8,784 nt of DNA, taken from the NCBI GenBank assembly GCA_041477005.1, contig JBGOUJ010000322.1, forward strand, positions 1 to 8,784, read 5' to 3'. A program made the translations under genes and the position numbers. Below the pieces are notes generated by a model that did no database searches, was not told the DNA's origin, and was given only the letters and a program-made list of their open reading frames with translations. The stretch comes from JBGOUJ01 sp041477005. GTDB taxonomy: Bacteria; Acidobacteriota; Terriglobia; Bryobacterales; JACQDG01. Shown piece by piece: positions 1-5,068 of this stretch. Position 1 is the stretch's first letter, and the number at the start of each line of letters is the position of its first letter.

Positions 1-142
1 GGGCCTGGCAGCCTACGGAGCCGACGGCGTTCAAACCGTCGTGGAAATGCTGCAGACCGAGCTGGCCCGCAACATGGGGCTTTGCGGCAAGGCGAACTTG
101 AAGGCGCTGGACCGCAACATGCTCAAGATCCACCGGTGGTGA
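1..142 (+). CDS. FMN-dependent alpha-hydroxy-acid oxidase/dehydrogenase, C-terminal end (partial)
   Basis: The reading frame is open from the left edge and ends with TGA at 140-142, giving 46 residues that begin GLAAYGADGVQTVVEML and end NMLKIHRW. This matches the last helices of the FMN-dependent alpha-hydroxy-acid dehydrogenase family (lactate dehydrogenase LldD, glycolate oxidase), where a conserved G-(hydrophobic)-A-x-Y/F-G-x-x-G-V segment follows the FMN phosphate-binding loop and a helix with TEL leads to the terminus. Such enzymes oxidise L-2-hydroxy acids to 2-oxo acids. The catalytic residues lie upstream of the window, so substrate cannot be judged. The last 66 bases of this gene, including the stop codon, recur at 4127-4192, where they are not attached to the rest of a gene. 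Confidence 0.85.
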   Translation, partial: GLAAYGADGVQTVVEMLQTELARNMGLCGKANLKALDRNMLKIHRW

Positions 143-147
143 CAGCC
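77..147 (+). repeat. Direct repeat copy 1 (3' end of the hydroxy-acid oxidase gene)
   Basis: This 71-base stretch covers the last 21 codons of the oxidase gene, its stop codon and 5 bases beyond. It recurs in the same orientation at 4127-4197 with two differences: G91 versus C4141 (Lys to Asn) and G106 versus C4156 (silent). This copy is joined to an open upstream coding frame, so it is the one belonging to the real gene. The match stops abruptly on both sides. Confidence 0.9.
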
Positions 148-149
148 GG

Positions 150-303
150 GACAACGTATGGGGAGTCTCCCGCTGCCTCTTTACGCGGACCGTAGACAAT
201 CACATCGCGAAGCTTCGCCAAAAGATTGAAAGGGCGCCGGGCGATCCCGAGTACCTCGTCACGATTCACCAGAACCGGTTACAAGTTCCAAATCTACCTA
301 TGA
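150..303 (+). pseudogene. Remnant of an OmpR/PhoB-type response regulator, C-terminal winged-helix domain
   Basis: Frame from 150 reads DNVWGVSRCLFTRTVDNHIA, continues KLRQKIERAPGDPEYLVTIH, then loses the frame near 271-279. One frame over, from 280, it resumes YKFQIYL and stops with TGA at 301-303. The R-T-V-D-N-H-I-x-K-L-R-x-K-(I/L)-E core is the DNA-recognition helix of OmpR-family winged-helix domains, and the YLVTIH...GYKF pattern is the C-terminal wing, normally continuous (TIHGTGYKF). The receiver domain and the first part of the DNA-binding domain are absent: similarity begins only 2-3 bases after the repeat at 77-147. This is therefore a decayed 3' fragment without start codon. It runs tail-to-tail into the transporter gene, overlapping its stop codon. 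Confidence 0.8.
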
Positions 304-1548
304 CGGGCGTCTGGTCTCGTTCATGATCGCAATGACGGCGATCCCCGACAGTAGCGTCAGCACTCCAACGGACGTAACGGCAGCGGTCATGCCGAGCGAG
401 TCCGCAATCGTTCCTGCGAGCAACGCTCCGGCGGCGTAGCCGCTATCGCGCCATAGCCGGTAGACTCCTAACGCGGACGCCCGCCAGGATGGATGCGCGA
501 CATCTCCGATTGCGGCAAGCAACGTGGGATAGACCATCGCGGTACCGAGCCCGAGCAGAACTGCCGCAAGGGCCCAGACCAGGAAGCCTTCCAACGCAAC
601 AAATGACCCAATTGCTGCCGCTTGGACCACCATGCCGCTCGCGATCAGGGTCTTGCGACCGATGCGGTCCGATAGCGCACCGGTACCCAATTGCGCCACT
701 CCCCAGACCGCAGGGTACAACGAGCCAAGCACACTAATTTGGGGTAGTGCCAGCCCGCGTGCGGCAAAATAGAGCGGCAGCAGCCCCCACGCCATGCCGT
801 CGTTGAGGTTATTGACCAAGCCGGCCTGACAAACGGCCAGGAGGTTGCGATCCTTCCAACTCGTTCTCCGGAACACCTCGACGAATGACAACGGTTGAGC
901 AGAATGCGGGCTTGCGTGCTGCGTTGATTCAAGGCGAGCATGCGGGTGCGATTCTTGGACCAGGAATACGGAACAGAGAAGGCCCAGGAGGACGAACGTT
1001 CCTCCCAATAGCGCTGGAGCGAGCCGCAGTCCCAGCGACGAAGCCCAGGTCCCCGCGGCGAAGGCCGCCAGCGAGACGGCCACGTAACCGGACGCCTCGT
1101 TTAGTCCCATGGCCAGCCCTGGCCGTGTCCGTCCGACCAGATCGATCTTCATGATGACCGTGGTGGACCAGCAGAGGCCCTGATTTACGCCGAGGAGCAG
1201 ATTGGCAAACACGATCCAGCCCCAGGTGGGCGCGAACCCGATCAGGAACGGAACCGGGAGGCCAAACAGCCAGCCGGCGACGAGTACCCGCTTGCGGCCG
1301 AGACGGTCGCTGGCGCGCCCTGCGAACAGATTGGCGGCCGCCTTCACGAGGCCAAAACTCACCAGGAAGGAAAGAATCGCGGCCCGCGAAGCCATGCCGA
1401 ACTGACGCTCCGCCATGATGGGCAGCACCACCCGTTCGACTCCAACCATGCCGCCCACAAAGGCGTTCACGACCACAAGGAGCAGGAACTGTCCGGCGTT
1501 TTGGCGCAATCCGAGCTGAATCTCGGGCGTGTCTTTAGCCGACAGCAC
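298..1548 (-). CDS. Major facilitator superfamily (MFS) transporter
   Basis: About 416 residues, hydrophobic throughout, matching the usual 12-helix MFS length. The signature loop between helices 2 and 3 is present (GRASDRLGRK, about residues 77-86), and the equivalent loop of the second half is GALSDRIGRK (about residues 290-299). The central loop between the halves is rich in His (ESHPHARLESTQHASPHS). I chose GTG at 1546-1548 because GGAG lies 9 bases upstream (plus-strand 1558-1561). A TTG at 1567-1569 would add 7 residues but has no well-spaced ribosome binding site. The gene overlaps the end of the MBL gene by 14 bases, suggesting translational coupling. It is the last gene of the ArsR-rhodanese operon, so export of a sulfur metabolite such as sulfite or thiosulfate is a reasonable inference, but the substrate cannot be read from the sequence; a drug or sugar-type exporter is equally possible on family grounds. 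Confidence 0.88.
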   Translation of the reverse strand: MLSAKDTPEIQLGLRQNAGQFLLLVVVNAFVGGMVGVERVVLPIMAERQFGMASRAAILSFLVSFGLVKAAANLFAGRASDRLGRKRVLVAGWLFGLPVPFLIGFAPTWGWIVFANLLLGVNQGLCWSTTVIMKIDLVGRTRPGLAMGLNEASGYVAVSLAAFAAGTWASSLGLRLAPALLGGTFVLLGLLCSVFLVQESHPHARLESTQHASPHSAQPLSFVEVFRRTSWKDRNLLAVCQAGLVNNLNDGMAWGLLPLYFAARGLALPQISVLGSLYPAVWGVAQLGTGALSDRIGRKTLIASGMVVQAAAIGSFVALEGFLVWALAAVLLGLGTAMVYPTLLAAIGDVAHPSWRASALGVYRLWRDSGYAAGALLAGTIADSLGMTAAVTSVGVLTLLSGIAVIAIMNETRRPS

Positions 1549-2212
1549 AGCGATTGGCTCCGGCCTCAAGTTCCGTCACATCAAGGCCGGCCGTCGTCCC
1601 GCGCTCATTGAGCTCGACGATTTGCTGGTAATTGGGTGGCACAGGTGGCAGGCGAGCCAAGAGTCGAGTTACGAAGGCATCCTCGGAGAGGAGCCAGTCA
1701 TTCAGGCGCGAGAACACCTCTGCCAGTGATGCCGTCAAGGGAAGGCCGTCGAAAGCGACGGGTTGACTGGCGTGTCCCGGTAACACAGGCAAGTGAGGCG
1801 GGAGCGAACGGAGCCGACCGAGCGATTGGAAGAGCGAACGTGCGCGCTCTCGCGCCTCTTGCTCATTGGCGTGAAGGTCCGGCCGGCCAACCGCGGCCAA
1901 GAACAGTGTGTCGCCAGTAAACAGGCAGGCGTCGTCGAGCAGGTAACACGTGCTTTCTGCTGTGTGACCGGGCGTCTTCAGTGCGGAAAGCTGTACGGAA
2001 CCGATCTGGACGACATCGCCGTCGGACAGAGGCCGGAAATCAAACTGAACGCGGCGCTGTGCAGGCATCAGCAGTGACGCGCCGGTCTGTTCCGACAGCA
2101 CCCTCGATCGCGATACATGGTCAGCATGCACGTGCGAGTCGAGCACGTAACGAATGCGCCAGCCCTGGCTCTCTGCCATGCGTATATACACGCCGGGCTC
2201 CAGCGAAGGCAT
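1535..2212 (-). CDS. Metallo-beta-lactamase-fold hydrolase (persulfide-dioxygenase-like), C-terminal part of a frameshifted rhodanese-MBL fusion
   Basis: The frame contains a full set of MBL-fold metal ligands: HVHADH (H27, H29, D31, H32 counted from the ATG at 2210-2212), PGHTAEST (H83), TGDTLF (D101) and LPGHAS (H147), plus the GRPDL loop. These are the landmarks of the glyoxalase II/ETHE1/Blh branch, whose members hydrolyse thioesters or oxidise glutathione persulfide to sulfite. The ATG has no nearby ribosome binding site (GGAG is about 19 bases away), and the true start of the protein is the rhodanese ATG at 2637-2639 in another frame. Removing one base near 2206-2209 joins both into a 367-residue protein reading ..VIDA-SLEPGVYIR.., as expected for the intact family. 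The C-terminus DVTELEAGANRCAVG looks complete. Persulfide dioxygenase activity is inferred from context; in this state activity would require reinitiation or a frameshift. Confidence 0.85.
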   Translation of the reverse strand: MPSLEPGVYIRMAESQGWRIRYVLDSHVHADHVSRSRVLSEQTGASLLMPAQRRVQFDFRPLSDGDVVQIGSVQLSALKTPGHTAESTCYLLDDACLFTGDTLFLAAVGRPDLHANEQEARERARSLFQSLGRLRSLPPHLPVLPGHASQPVAFDGLPLTASLAEVFSRLNDWLLSEDAFVTRLLARLPPVPPNYQQIVELNERGTTAGLDVTELEAGANRCAVG

Positions 2213-2639
2213 CGATCACCGCGGCCGAATCTCCGGAACCAAGTAGATACGACAGACAGCCTTTGCCCGTGCGTCTCACCTGAAAGAGTCGAGCGTCCCG
2301 CAGAGACATCGGCACTTCGGCCGTGTTCCAGGCGAGACTCCATGCTTGCATCCCCCCTTCCAGCGAGAGGGCCCGCGCGCCCTTTGCCTGAAGTCTTTCG
2401 GCGGCAATCTCGCTGACTTTGCCTCGATTGCAAACGGTGACGATGGGGCGGTCAGGAGGAACGACGACGCCATCGAGGGCGTCCGGACGACCCTCCTTAA
2501 GCGCGCCATAGGCGTCGATATGAAGACTGCCCGGAATAGACCACTGGGCTCGATCTTCCTCCGACCGGACATCAAGGACTGTAACCGGCTTACCTTCAGC
2601 CAGCCATTCGCGCAATGTATTTACATCCACTTTTTGCAT
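2121..2639 (-). CDS. Rhodanese-like sulfurtransferase domain, N-terminal part of the frameshifted rhodanese-MBL fusion
   Basis: Starts at ATG 2637-2639, preceded by TGAGGAACCGC, a good GAGGA ribosome binding site that also contains the stop codon of the upstream regulator; the two genes are 8 bases apart. Residues 1-105 form a single rhodanese domain: TVLDVRSEEDRAQWSIPGS is the entry strand and helix, and VCNRGKVSEIAAERL is the active-site loop with catalytic Cys70, followed by LEGGMQAW. Rhodaneses carry sulfane sulfur as a Cys persulfide. From about residue 110 the chain leads into the MBL domain (GKGCLSYLLGSGDSAAVIDA, residues 125-144). After Ala144 the frame is wrong and the last 28 residues before the stop at 2121 are out-of-frame translation. 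The order rhodanese then MBL is the reverse of staphylococcal CstB (MBL first). The domain itself looks intact and could fold alone. Confidence 0.85.
   Translation of the reverse strand: MQKVDVNTLREWLAEGKPVTVLDVRSEEDRAQWSIPGSLHIDAYGALKEGRPDALDGVVVPPDRPIVTVCNRGKVSEIAAERLQAKGARALSLEGGMQAWSLAWNTAEVPMSLRDARLFQVRRTGKGCLSYLLGSGDSAAVIDAFAGARRVYTHGREPGLAHSLRARLARAC
2203..2210 (-). other. Single-base frameshift site joining the rhodanese and MBL halves
   Basis: On the minus strand the sequence is GATGCCTTCGCTGGAGCC. Read in the rhodanese frame it gives D-A-F-A-G-A; shifted by one base it gives the expected S-L-E-P-G-V-Y-I that opens the MBL domain. Dropping one of the bases at 2206-2209 gives D-A-S-L-E-P. 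The total from 2639 to 1535 is 1105 bases, one more than a multiple of three, so a single extra base explains the break. No slippery homopolymer is present, which argues against programmed frameshifting and for a real mutation or a sequencing or assembly error. Confidence 0.8.
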
Positions 2640-2647
2640 GCGGTTCC

Positions 2648-3331
2648 TCACATCTCCATCCGGTTGCTCTCGACGGGCATACCTTTGGTTTGCCAATCTG
2701 GAAAGCCTCCTTCCAATCGGAAGGCCCGATACCCGGCTCCGCGCAAGAGCTCCACCGCCTGGTCGGCGAAAACGCAGTAGGGGCCGCGGCAATAGGCCAC
2801 GACGAGACGCTTCTTGGGGACCTCTCTGATTCGCGTCCGCAGTTCGGTCACAGGAATCGAACGGGCACCGGAAATGTGGCTTGCCGCATACTCTTCGGCC
2901 GGCCGTACATCAAGGACAATGGCGCTCCCATCTCTTATCCGTCGCTGCAACTCGGTGCATGTCACGGGTTCCAAGGCGCTACGATCCTTCAGAAATGTCT
3001 CAACCAGACGCCCAATCTCAGCCAGCCGCGCCTGCCCCAGGTCGCGCACTGCAAGCCAGAGCCGAAGCACGTTCTCATCCGCCAGACGATATCGGATGTA
3101 GTTTCCTTCTCGCCTGCTTTCCACAAGCTGAGCCTGACGCAATACCTGGAGATGCCGGGATGTGTTCGCCACCGACTGGCTGGTTTGCACCGCAAGGTCT
3201 TCCACGGAACGTTCCCCTTGAGCGAGAAGTTCCAGCAGTTCCAGGCGGCGTCCGCTCGATAGTGCTTTGCCGATACGGGCGAACTGCTCGAAGAGCTCAT
3301 CCTTGAACTGACGTTTTTCGGTCGGACCCAT
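2648..3331 (-). CDS. ArsR/SmtB-family transcriptional regulator with C-terminal rhodanese domain
   Basis: 227 residues from ATG 3329-3331. Residues 10-95 are an ArsR-type winged helix; the recognition helix is SVANTSRHLQVLRQAQLV (53-70), followed by the wing ESRREGNYIRYRL. Residues 122-225 are a rhodanese domain with LDVRPAEEY, the active-site loop YCRGPYCVFAD (Cys181, second Cys186) and LEGGFPDW. This two-domain architecture is a known bacterial type, often beside sulfur or MBL genes. The helix-turn-helix part has no cysteine, so it cannot use the Cys pair by which SqrR/BigR sense persulfides, nor the classical metal site of ArsR. Sensing through the rhodanese cysteines is my inference. A TTG two codons upstream (3335-3337) is possible, but the ATG fits the promoter position better and would give a nearly leaderless message. 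It is the first gene of a three-gene operon. Confidence 0.9.
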   Translation of the reverse strand: MGPTEKRQFKDELFEQFARIGKALSSGRRLELLELLAQGERSVEDLAVQTSQSVANTSRHLQVLRQAQLVESRREGNYIRYRLADENVLRLWLAVRDLGQARLAEIGRLVETFLKDRSALEPVTCTELQRRIRDGSAIVLDVRPAEEYAASHISGARSIPVTELRTRIREVPKKRLVVAYCRGPYCVFADQAVELLRGAGYRAFRLEGGFPDWQTKGMPVESNRMEM

Positions 3332-3334
3332 ATT

Positions 3335-3364
3335 CAACTATTCAAGCAAACGATTGAGTAGTTG
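3335..3364. promoter_or_regulatory. Inverted-repeat operator of the ArsR-rhodanese gene (probable autoregulation)
   Basis: Arms CAACTATTCAA (3335-3345) and TTGAGTAGTTG (3354-3364) are complementary at 10 of 11 positions across an 8-base spacer. Dyads of this size with a TTCAA...TTGA-type core are typical ArsR-family operators. One arm covers the predicted -10 box and the other lies against the -35 box, so bound repressor would block RNA polymerase. Confidence 0.75.
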
Positions 3365-3368
3365 TCAA
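3340..3368 (-). promoter_or_regulatory. Sigma70-like promoter of the ArsR-rhodanese operon
   Basis: On the minus strand a perfect -35 TTGACA (plus-strand 3363-3368) is followed, after 17 bases, by a -10 TTGAAT (3340-3345, 4 of 6 consensus bases). Transcription would start near 3333, at or just before the ATG at 3331, and no ribosome binding site precedes that ATG, so the mRNA is probably leaderless. The operator overlaps this promoter. Confidence 0.6.
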
Positions 3369-3651
3369 GCCACAACGTAGCGGCCTCGATGCGCTCGAAA
3401 TGAAAACCGCCGGCTTCGATGGCAGAGGGAATGTCCCTGGTCAGATCAAGGCCTGCAAATACGCGATGATGAACAGGCGCCCGCCGCTCTTGGCAGCGGC
3501 GTACCGACGGATCGGGTGAGGCATTGTTCTCAAGAAAGATGAACCTACCGTTTGGCCTCAGGACGGGGGCGATGCCACGTATGGCAGCACAGGGTGAATG
3601 TGCTCACAACGGCATCGACGGGAACTGGCCGAGACCTCTCAAAGGCCACGT

Positions 3652-4113
3652 CTATTTTACCTGCGCGAAGCCTTGGTACGTGTACGTCATCGGACGCGGT
3701 CCTGAAAGGTAACACGTCGTCAGCTCACTGATCTGAAATCCTGCCGACTCGATGAGCTCGTCGATCTTGCGATTGAGGTGGCACCCGCCGCCGACACGCT
3801 TCCAAACGGGTGTGAGGTGGTCCTGCCAGGCGACTACACCAGGATCGGGAGCCCGGCCATGTTCAAGAAAGATGAGGCGCCCGTCCGCCTTTAGGACTCG
3901 CTTGATCTGCTGAAGCGCCGTTGGCGCATTCGCGATAGAACACAGGGTCCACGTTAAGACGACGGTATCGACGCTTGCATCGGAGAGGGGCAGTGGGTCC
4001 TCGGCGGACTGTATTTTCTCATAGGCCAGCGTTCGGCACCGACCAAAAGCTTGCGCTGGCCATCTTGTTGTCGCCTGCGGGGAAGTGAAGGAGATTCGCT
4101 GGCGGCCCGGCAT
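3652..4113 (-). pseudogene. SAM-dependent methyltransferase remnant B (Methyltransf_11/UbiE-like, N-terminus lost)
   Basis: An uninterrupted frame of 153 codons from an ATG at 4111-4113. From about residue 36 it is a clear class I methyltransferase C-terminal half: SAEDPLPLSDASVDTVVLTW, TLCSI, IKRVLKADGRLIFLEHGRAP and a typical end SGPRPMTYTYQGFAQ. The glycine-rich SAM-binding motif (E-x-G-x-G-x-G) that should precede this is absent. The first ~35 residues do not resemble the family in this frame; a neighbouring frame keeps ANLLHFPAG, which resembles the stretch normally found just after the glycine motif, so there is at least one frameshift here. There is no ribosome binding site at the ATG. 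The gene is cut about 15 bases before the repeat at 4127. It could still be translated as a truncated protein, but without a complete cofactor site it is unlikely to be active. Confidence 0.75.
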
Positions 4114-4126
4114 GAGGCTTCAGAAC

Positions 4127-4197
4127 GGGCTTTGCGGCAACGCGAACTTGAAGGCCCTGGACCGCAACATGCTCAAGATCCACCGGTGGTGACAGCC
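4127..4197 (+). repeat. Direct repeat copy 2: orphan 3' end of the hydroxy-acid oxidase gene
   Basis: 69 of 71 bases match 77-147. It would encode GLCGNANLKALDRNMLKIHRW and a stop at 4190-4192, but no oxidase coding sequence precedes it; the upstream bases belong to a truncated methyltransferase. It ends 2 bases before the vapC stop codon. With copy 1 it brackets a block with a period of 4050 bases. It looks like either one end of an inserted segment that targeted the oxidase 3' end, or a scar of a partial duplication. Confidence 0.88.
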
Positions 4198-4199
4198 CA

Positions 4200-4607
4200 T
4201 CAGAGCCAGTAAATCTTGATTTCCTTTTCCAGGCACTTGAATTCGGGATCGCCGGTCACCAATTCAGAGTCACGCAGTTTGGCCAGCGCGGCGGCGAAGC
4301 AGTCGGCGTACGCGATCGGGAACCGGGACTTGAAGTTCGCAGCTTGGCGAGCCAGGCGCCAGTCGATGTCTTGCACCTGAAAGCCGAGATCCAGGACCTC
4401 TCTTAAGCTCACGTCTGCTTCCGGCTGCGAACACCTCCGGGCCAGGGTGTACCACACCTCACCGAGGTTAACTGTGGTGATCCACCGGGAGGCATCCGAG
4501 GCATGCGCTTCGGTGATCAGAGACCGGACCCTTGGGGCGCTTGGCTCGTTCTGCAGCAACGCCAGAATGGCCCAGCTATCAAACGCCCGGTGGGGTCCAG
4601 CCCGCAT
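4200..4607 (-). CDS. vapC: VapC-type PIN-domain toxin (ribonuclease)
   Basis: 135 residues, the normal size for VapC. The four acidic PIN-domain residues that hold Mg2+/Mn2+ are in place: D10 (RAFDSWAIL), E50 (VNLGEVWYTLARR), D102 (IAYADCFAAALA) and D120 (LVTGDPEF). The family cleaves RNA, usually tRNA or rRNA, when not neutralised by its antitoxin. The C-terminus EKEIKIYWL is typical. The ATG at 4605-4607 lies inside the end of the antitoxin gene (29-base overlap), the usual arrangement for coupled synthesis. Nothing suggests inactivation. Its RNA target cannot be deduced. Confidence 0.92.
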   Translation of the reverse strand: MRAGPHRAFDSWAILALLQNEPSAPRVRSLITEAHASDASRWITTVNLGEVWYTLARRCSQPEADVSLREVLDLGFQVQDIDWRLARQAANFKSRFPIAYADCFAAALAKLRDSELVTGDPEFKCLEKEIKIYWL

Positions 4608-4845
4608 CCTCTTTCTCTCGATCGCGCGCTCGTTGTTCCCTAAGGTCCGGCAGGAGCGGCTCGTCCTTGTACTTGCCCTGCAGGCGGTCTAACAACACCT
4701 TCAGCGCCTGGGCCGTGATCGGCCGCAGAACGATCCGGCCGCTGTCCTCCGCAACCTCGATGCGGGTACCTTTCCGGATGCCCAGCTTCCGCCGTAGAGG
4801 GGCGGGGATCACGATTTGGCCCTTGGTAGTAGCCTTGACTTGCAC
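4579..4845 (-). CDS. vapB: VapB-type antitoxin with AbrB/MazE-like DNA-binding domain
   Basis: 88 residues from a GTG start at 4843-4845, preceded by a strong ribosome binding site (GGGAGGT, plus-strand 4852-4858). Residues 1-46 form a swapped-hairpin AbrB domain (VKATTKGQIVIPAPLRRKLG, then GTRIEVAEDSGRIVLRPI), which binds DNA as a dimer. Residues 48-88 are a charged tail (LQGKYKDEPLLPDLREQRAR) of the kind that wraps the toxin. The antitoxin normally represses its own promoter, more strongly with the toxin bound. The gene comes first in the pair, as is usual. Confidence 0.9.
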   Translation of the reverse strand: MQVKATTKGQIVIPAPLRRKLGIRKGTRIEVAEDSGRIVLRPITAQALKVLLDRLQGKYKDEPLLPDLREQRARDREKEDAGWTPPGV

Positions 4846-4860
4846 TTCCTACCTCCCTCC

Positions 4861-4888
4861 AAAAAGTATACCATGATCTTAAAAAGTA
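4861..4888 (-). promoter_or_regulatory. vapBC promoter with candidate operator of direct repeats
   Basis: On the minus strand a -10 box TATACT (plus-strand 4865-4870) lies about 20 bases before the vapB start; no good -35 box is seen. The 8-mer TACTTTTT occurs twice (plus-strand AAAAAGTA at 4861-4868 and 4881-4888), exactly 20 bases apart, close to two helical turns. Such spaced repeats around the -10 box suggest a VapB binding site. Confidence 0.45.
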
Positions 4889-5061
4889 AGACAGCCCAGG
4901 GTTTGGGCCGTTCGTGGGTTGCGCTGCGGTCATGAGGCAAGTGCCCACACACAGCCGGTGGGGCCAATGAGGATACAAATTCTTAACATAATACGATAGA
5001 GGATTCTTGTTGCTTCCCACTCCCAACGGGTATAGACTCAGCCCAAGTACCCATATGGAGG
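4889..5061 (+). promoter_or_regulatory. Intergenic region with receptor promoter and ribosome binding site
   Basis: This divergent spacer between vapB and the TonB-dependent receptor holds no gene. A possible promoter for the receptor is TTGTTG (5007-5012), an 18-base spacer and TATAGA (5031-5036), both only partial consensus matches. GGAGG (5057-5061) sits 7 bases before the ATG and is convincing. A small dyad GCCCA/TGGGC (4894-4898, 4904-4908) is too short to interpret. Confidence 0.45.
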
Positions 5062-5068
5062 TTAGCTC

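Larger units (their letters stand above)
3334..3651 (-). pseudogene. SAM-dependent methyltransferase remnant A (C-terminal half, frameshifted)
   Basis: The minus strand encodes VPVDAVVSTFTLC (ending at 3587) and then, one frame over from 3579, RGIAPVLRPNGRFIFLENN followed by ASPDPSVRRCQERRAPVHHR and LTRDIPSAIEAGGFHFERIE, ending with TGA at 3334-3336. The D-x-V-V-x-T-F-T-L-C strand and the R-V-L-R-P-x-G-R-F-I-F-x-E segment are motifs of Methyltransf_11/UbiE-like class I methyltransferases. The SAM-binding N-terminal half is missing and a frameshift interrupts the remainder. The homologous part starts almost at the stop codon of remnant B, so the two sit head to tail. Its last codons have been overlaid by the operator and promoter of the ArsR-rhodanese gene. 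No functional product is expected. Confidence 0.75.

Noticed and set aside
2203..2210. Programmed ribosomal frameshifting between the rhodanese and MBL frames
   Set aside because: There is no slippery heptamer or homopolymer, and no clear stimulatory structure was noticed; a simple indel is the more economical reading.
2640..2792. Upstream in-frame extension of the rhodanese gene to 2792
   Set aside because: It would overlap the end of the regulator gene and adds non-domain sequence; the ATG at 2637-2639 has a good ribosome binding site.
2615..3262. A 215-codon open frame on the plus strand opposite the ArsR-rhodanese gene
   Set aside because: The minus-strand frame has a complete winged helix and rhodanese domain; the plus-strand product shows no domain and no ribosome binding site.
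77..4197. Calling the repeat-bounded block a defined integrative element or transposon
   Set aside because: No integrase, transposase, terminal inverted repeats or short target-site duplication was found, so it is reported only as repeats plus a hypothesis.
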